Source: Runella zeae DSM 19591
Lineage (GTDB): Bacteria > Bacteroidota > Bacteroidia > Cytophagales > Spirosomataceae
Direction: 5' to 3'
NCBI RefSeq assembly: GCF_000423565.1
Contig: NZ_KE384041.1
Location: 40,311 to 104,310, forward strand
Length of the DNA stretch: 64,000 nucleotides
Below are positions 62,806 through 64,000 of this stretch, one piece after another. The notes beneath the pieces were generated by a model. The model was not told where the DNA came from and searched no databases. It saw only the letters and a list, made by a program, of their open reading frames with translations. Every line of letters begins with the position of its first letter. Positions within the stretch are counted from its first letter, which is position 1. The translations under genes and the position numbers were made by a program.

Positions 62806-63282
62806 ATGAAAAAACTGAAACAAGTTTTACCCATTTTAGTCGCCCTTTTTACGGTAGGCGTAATGATAGGTTGTAAAGACACGGGGCCACACACCAATCC
62901 TGAGGTTAAATTTGAAGCGACGCTAAGTGGTGCTAATGCAGTTCCACCAGTACAGAGTAGTGCTACAGGACGTATGGAAGGGGTTTATAACAAAGATACA
63001 AAAACCCTTACTTATACTATTACTTATTCTGGTCTTACTCCTACATCTGGAAGTTTTCATACAGGACAAAGCTATGAGGAAGGTCCAGAGGTGCCAGGCG
63101 GTTTTGGCGCAAATCCTACTTCCCCTATATCAGGAAGTTTGGTACTTAACCAACAAAGAGAAAACCAACTATTTGCGGGGTTGTTTTATGTAAATTTAAA
63201 ATCAGTTGCCTATCCAAAAGGTGAAATCCGTGGACAAGTTAATATGTCTGATTTTGTGACTTGGAAAGCCAATCGCAAATAA
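62806..63282 (+). CDS. CHRD-domain lipoprotein
   Basis: A 158-residue predicted lipoprotein; ATG 62806 gives MKKLKQ and a hydrophobic segment ending at the lipobox MIGC. The mature part (about 30-150) is a CHRD domain: FEATLSGANAVPPVQSSATGRMEGVY, LTYTITYSGL, FHTGQS and NLKSVAYPKGEIRGQV, the typical conserved segments. CHRD domains occur in chordin and many bacterial exported proteins; the role is unknown. It is monocistronic with a strong terminator. Confidence 0.9.
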   Translation: MKKLKQVLPILVALFTVGVMIGCKDTGPHTNPEVKFEATLSGANAVPPVQSSATGRMEGVYNKDTKTLTYTITYSGLTPTSGSFHTGQSYEEGPEVPGGFGANPTSPISGSLVLNQQRENQLFAGLFYVNLKSVAYPKGEIRGQVNMSDFVTWKANRK

Positions 63283-63313
63283 AAAATAGTTATATATAGA
63301 AGAAATTTACTTG

Positions 63314-63340
63314 AAAAGCTGCCCTAGGGCAGCTTTTTTT
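63314..63340 (+). terminator. Intrinsic terminator of the CHRD lipoprotein gene
   Basis: Perfect palindrome AAAAGCTGCCCT / AGGGCAGCTTTT (63314-63337), followed by further T residues. Confidence 0.88.
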
Positions 63341-63408
63341 ATGTCCCGATTTCTTGTAGCGGCGATTAAGAAGAACGCCACTGAAGGATAGCAAATGGCA
63401 AAAGAAAC

Positions 63409-63440
63409 AAAAAAATAGCGAGGTCATTGACCTCGCTATT
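63409..63440 (-). terminator. Intrinsic terminator of the aconitase gene
   Basis: AATAGCGAGGTCA (63414-63426) pairs with TGACCTCGCTATT (63428-63440); read leftward it is followed by a U-run (63415-63409). Confidence 0.85.
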
Positions 63441-63470
63441 CAACTATAAAAAGTAGTTGTTTGATCTAGC

Positions 63471-64000
63471 TTATTTAGAAACTTGAGCACGAATGATGTT
63501 GAGCGCGCCACCAGCTTTAAACCACTCAATTTGCTGCTCGTTGTAAGTATGATTTACTGAAATTGCTTCAGAGGTTCCGTCAGCGTGGTTGAGCACTACT
63601 GTAAGAGGAATACCCGGAGCAAAATCATTCAACCCAGCGATGTCGATAGAATCATCTTCTTGGATTTTATCGTAGTCAGCAGGATTAGCAAAAGTCAATG
63701 CAAGCATTCCTTGCTTTTTGAGGTTGGTTTCGTGGATACGGGCAAAAGAACGCACCAAGATAGCGCGGACTCCTAAATGGCGTGGCTCCATAGCAGCGTG
63801 TTCGCGTGATGAACCTTCACCGTAGTTTTCGTCACCGACCACGATAGAACCCACCCCAGCAGCTTTGTACGCACGCTGAACCGCTGGCACAGGGCCATAT
63901 TCTCCGGTCAATTGGTTTTTGACGCTATCGGTTTTTTCATTGAAGAAATTGGTCGCCCCGATGAGCATATTGTTGGAGATATTGTCTAAGTGACCACGGT
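63471..64000 (-). CDS. acn: Aconitate hydratase, C-terminal part (continues beyond the window)
   Basis: The stop is at 63471-63473 and the frame stays open to the window edge (readable to [10 protein letters not shown] before the internal methionine at 63968), so the start of the gene is outside. The visible C-terminal swivel domain has [15 protein letters not shown] with the substrate-binding serine and arginine, then [20 protein letters not shown]. These fit the aconitase type of about 750 residues found in Bacteroidota and mitochondria. Aconitase converts citrate to isocitrate. Confidence 0.93.
   Translation of the reverse strand, partial: RGHLDNISNNMLIGATNFFNEKTDSVKNQLTGEYGPVPAVQRAYKAAGVGSIVVGDENYGEGSSREHAAMEPRHLGVRAILVRSFARIHETNLKKQGMLALTFANPADYDKIQEDDSIDIAGLNDFAPGIPLTVVLNHADGTSEAISVNHTYNEQQIEWFKAGGALNIIRAQVSK

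Overview
The window looks like chromosomal DNA of a Bacteroidota bacterium, most likely a Cytophagales / Spirosomataceae-type organism. Inferred from: three SusC/SusD-type markers (two SusC-SusD pairs), ECF sigma / FecR regulation, secreted proteins with type IX secretion (T9SS) sorting domains of both type A and type B, ASPIC/UnbV (CRTAC1-like) and DUF5107 proteins, promoters of the TAnnTTTG type, and few Shine-Dalgarno sequences. No rRNA, tRNA or CRISPR array was seen.

Layout. 1-880: a REP-associated tyrosine transposase (RAYT, HUH family) with flanking palindromes, preceded by a decayed copy of its own 5' end. 887-4628: an M16 zinc protease (minus) and an RRM RNA-binding protein. 4752-10378: a PepSY-like lipoprotein followed by a tight ECF sigma / membrane-anchored anti-sigma-like barrel protein / T9SS cargo cluster. 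10441-12174: two minus-strand iron-oxygenase candidates (DUF3050 and a sterol desaturase-like enzyme). 12408-19196: dispersed metabolic and housekeeping genes (SDR, Gfo/Idh/MocA, SGNH membrane protein, tsaE-ald-unknown, M19 dipeptidase).

19364-31647: a SusC/SusD locus followed by DUF5107-TPR, SDR and CRTAC1-like lipoprotein genes, interrupted by a 120-bp direct repeat pair. 31752-37954: gyrB, ppk1 with a closely linked nucleotide-pyrophosphatase-type phosphatase, and a small lipoprotein. 38007-43106 (minus): a 2-oxoacid:ferredoxin oxidoreductase operon (KorA/KorB) with a GltD-like flavoprotein carrying two [4Fe-4S] ferredoxin motifs, and a 59-residue two-helix membrane protein between the kor genes that had to be read directly from the sequence.

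43464-56005: a GDPD-GH16 fusion enzyme, then a complete trans-envelope regulated uptake locus (ECF sigma, FecR, STN-containing SusC, SusD) ending in two tandem paralogous secreted proteins of a family I do not recognise; this is the best candidate for an undescribed function. 56043-56212 is a cluster of three hairpins. 56224-64000: rlmD, a T9SS type B surface protein, an esterase lipoprotein, an SDR of the deoxy-sugar-acid type with a coupled TPR/SH3 membrane protein, a CHRD lipoprotein, and the C-terminal part of aconitase running off the window edge.
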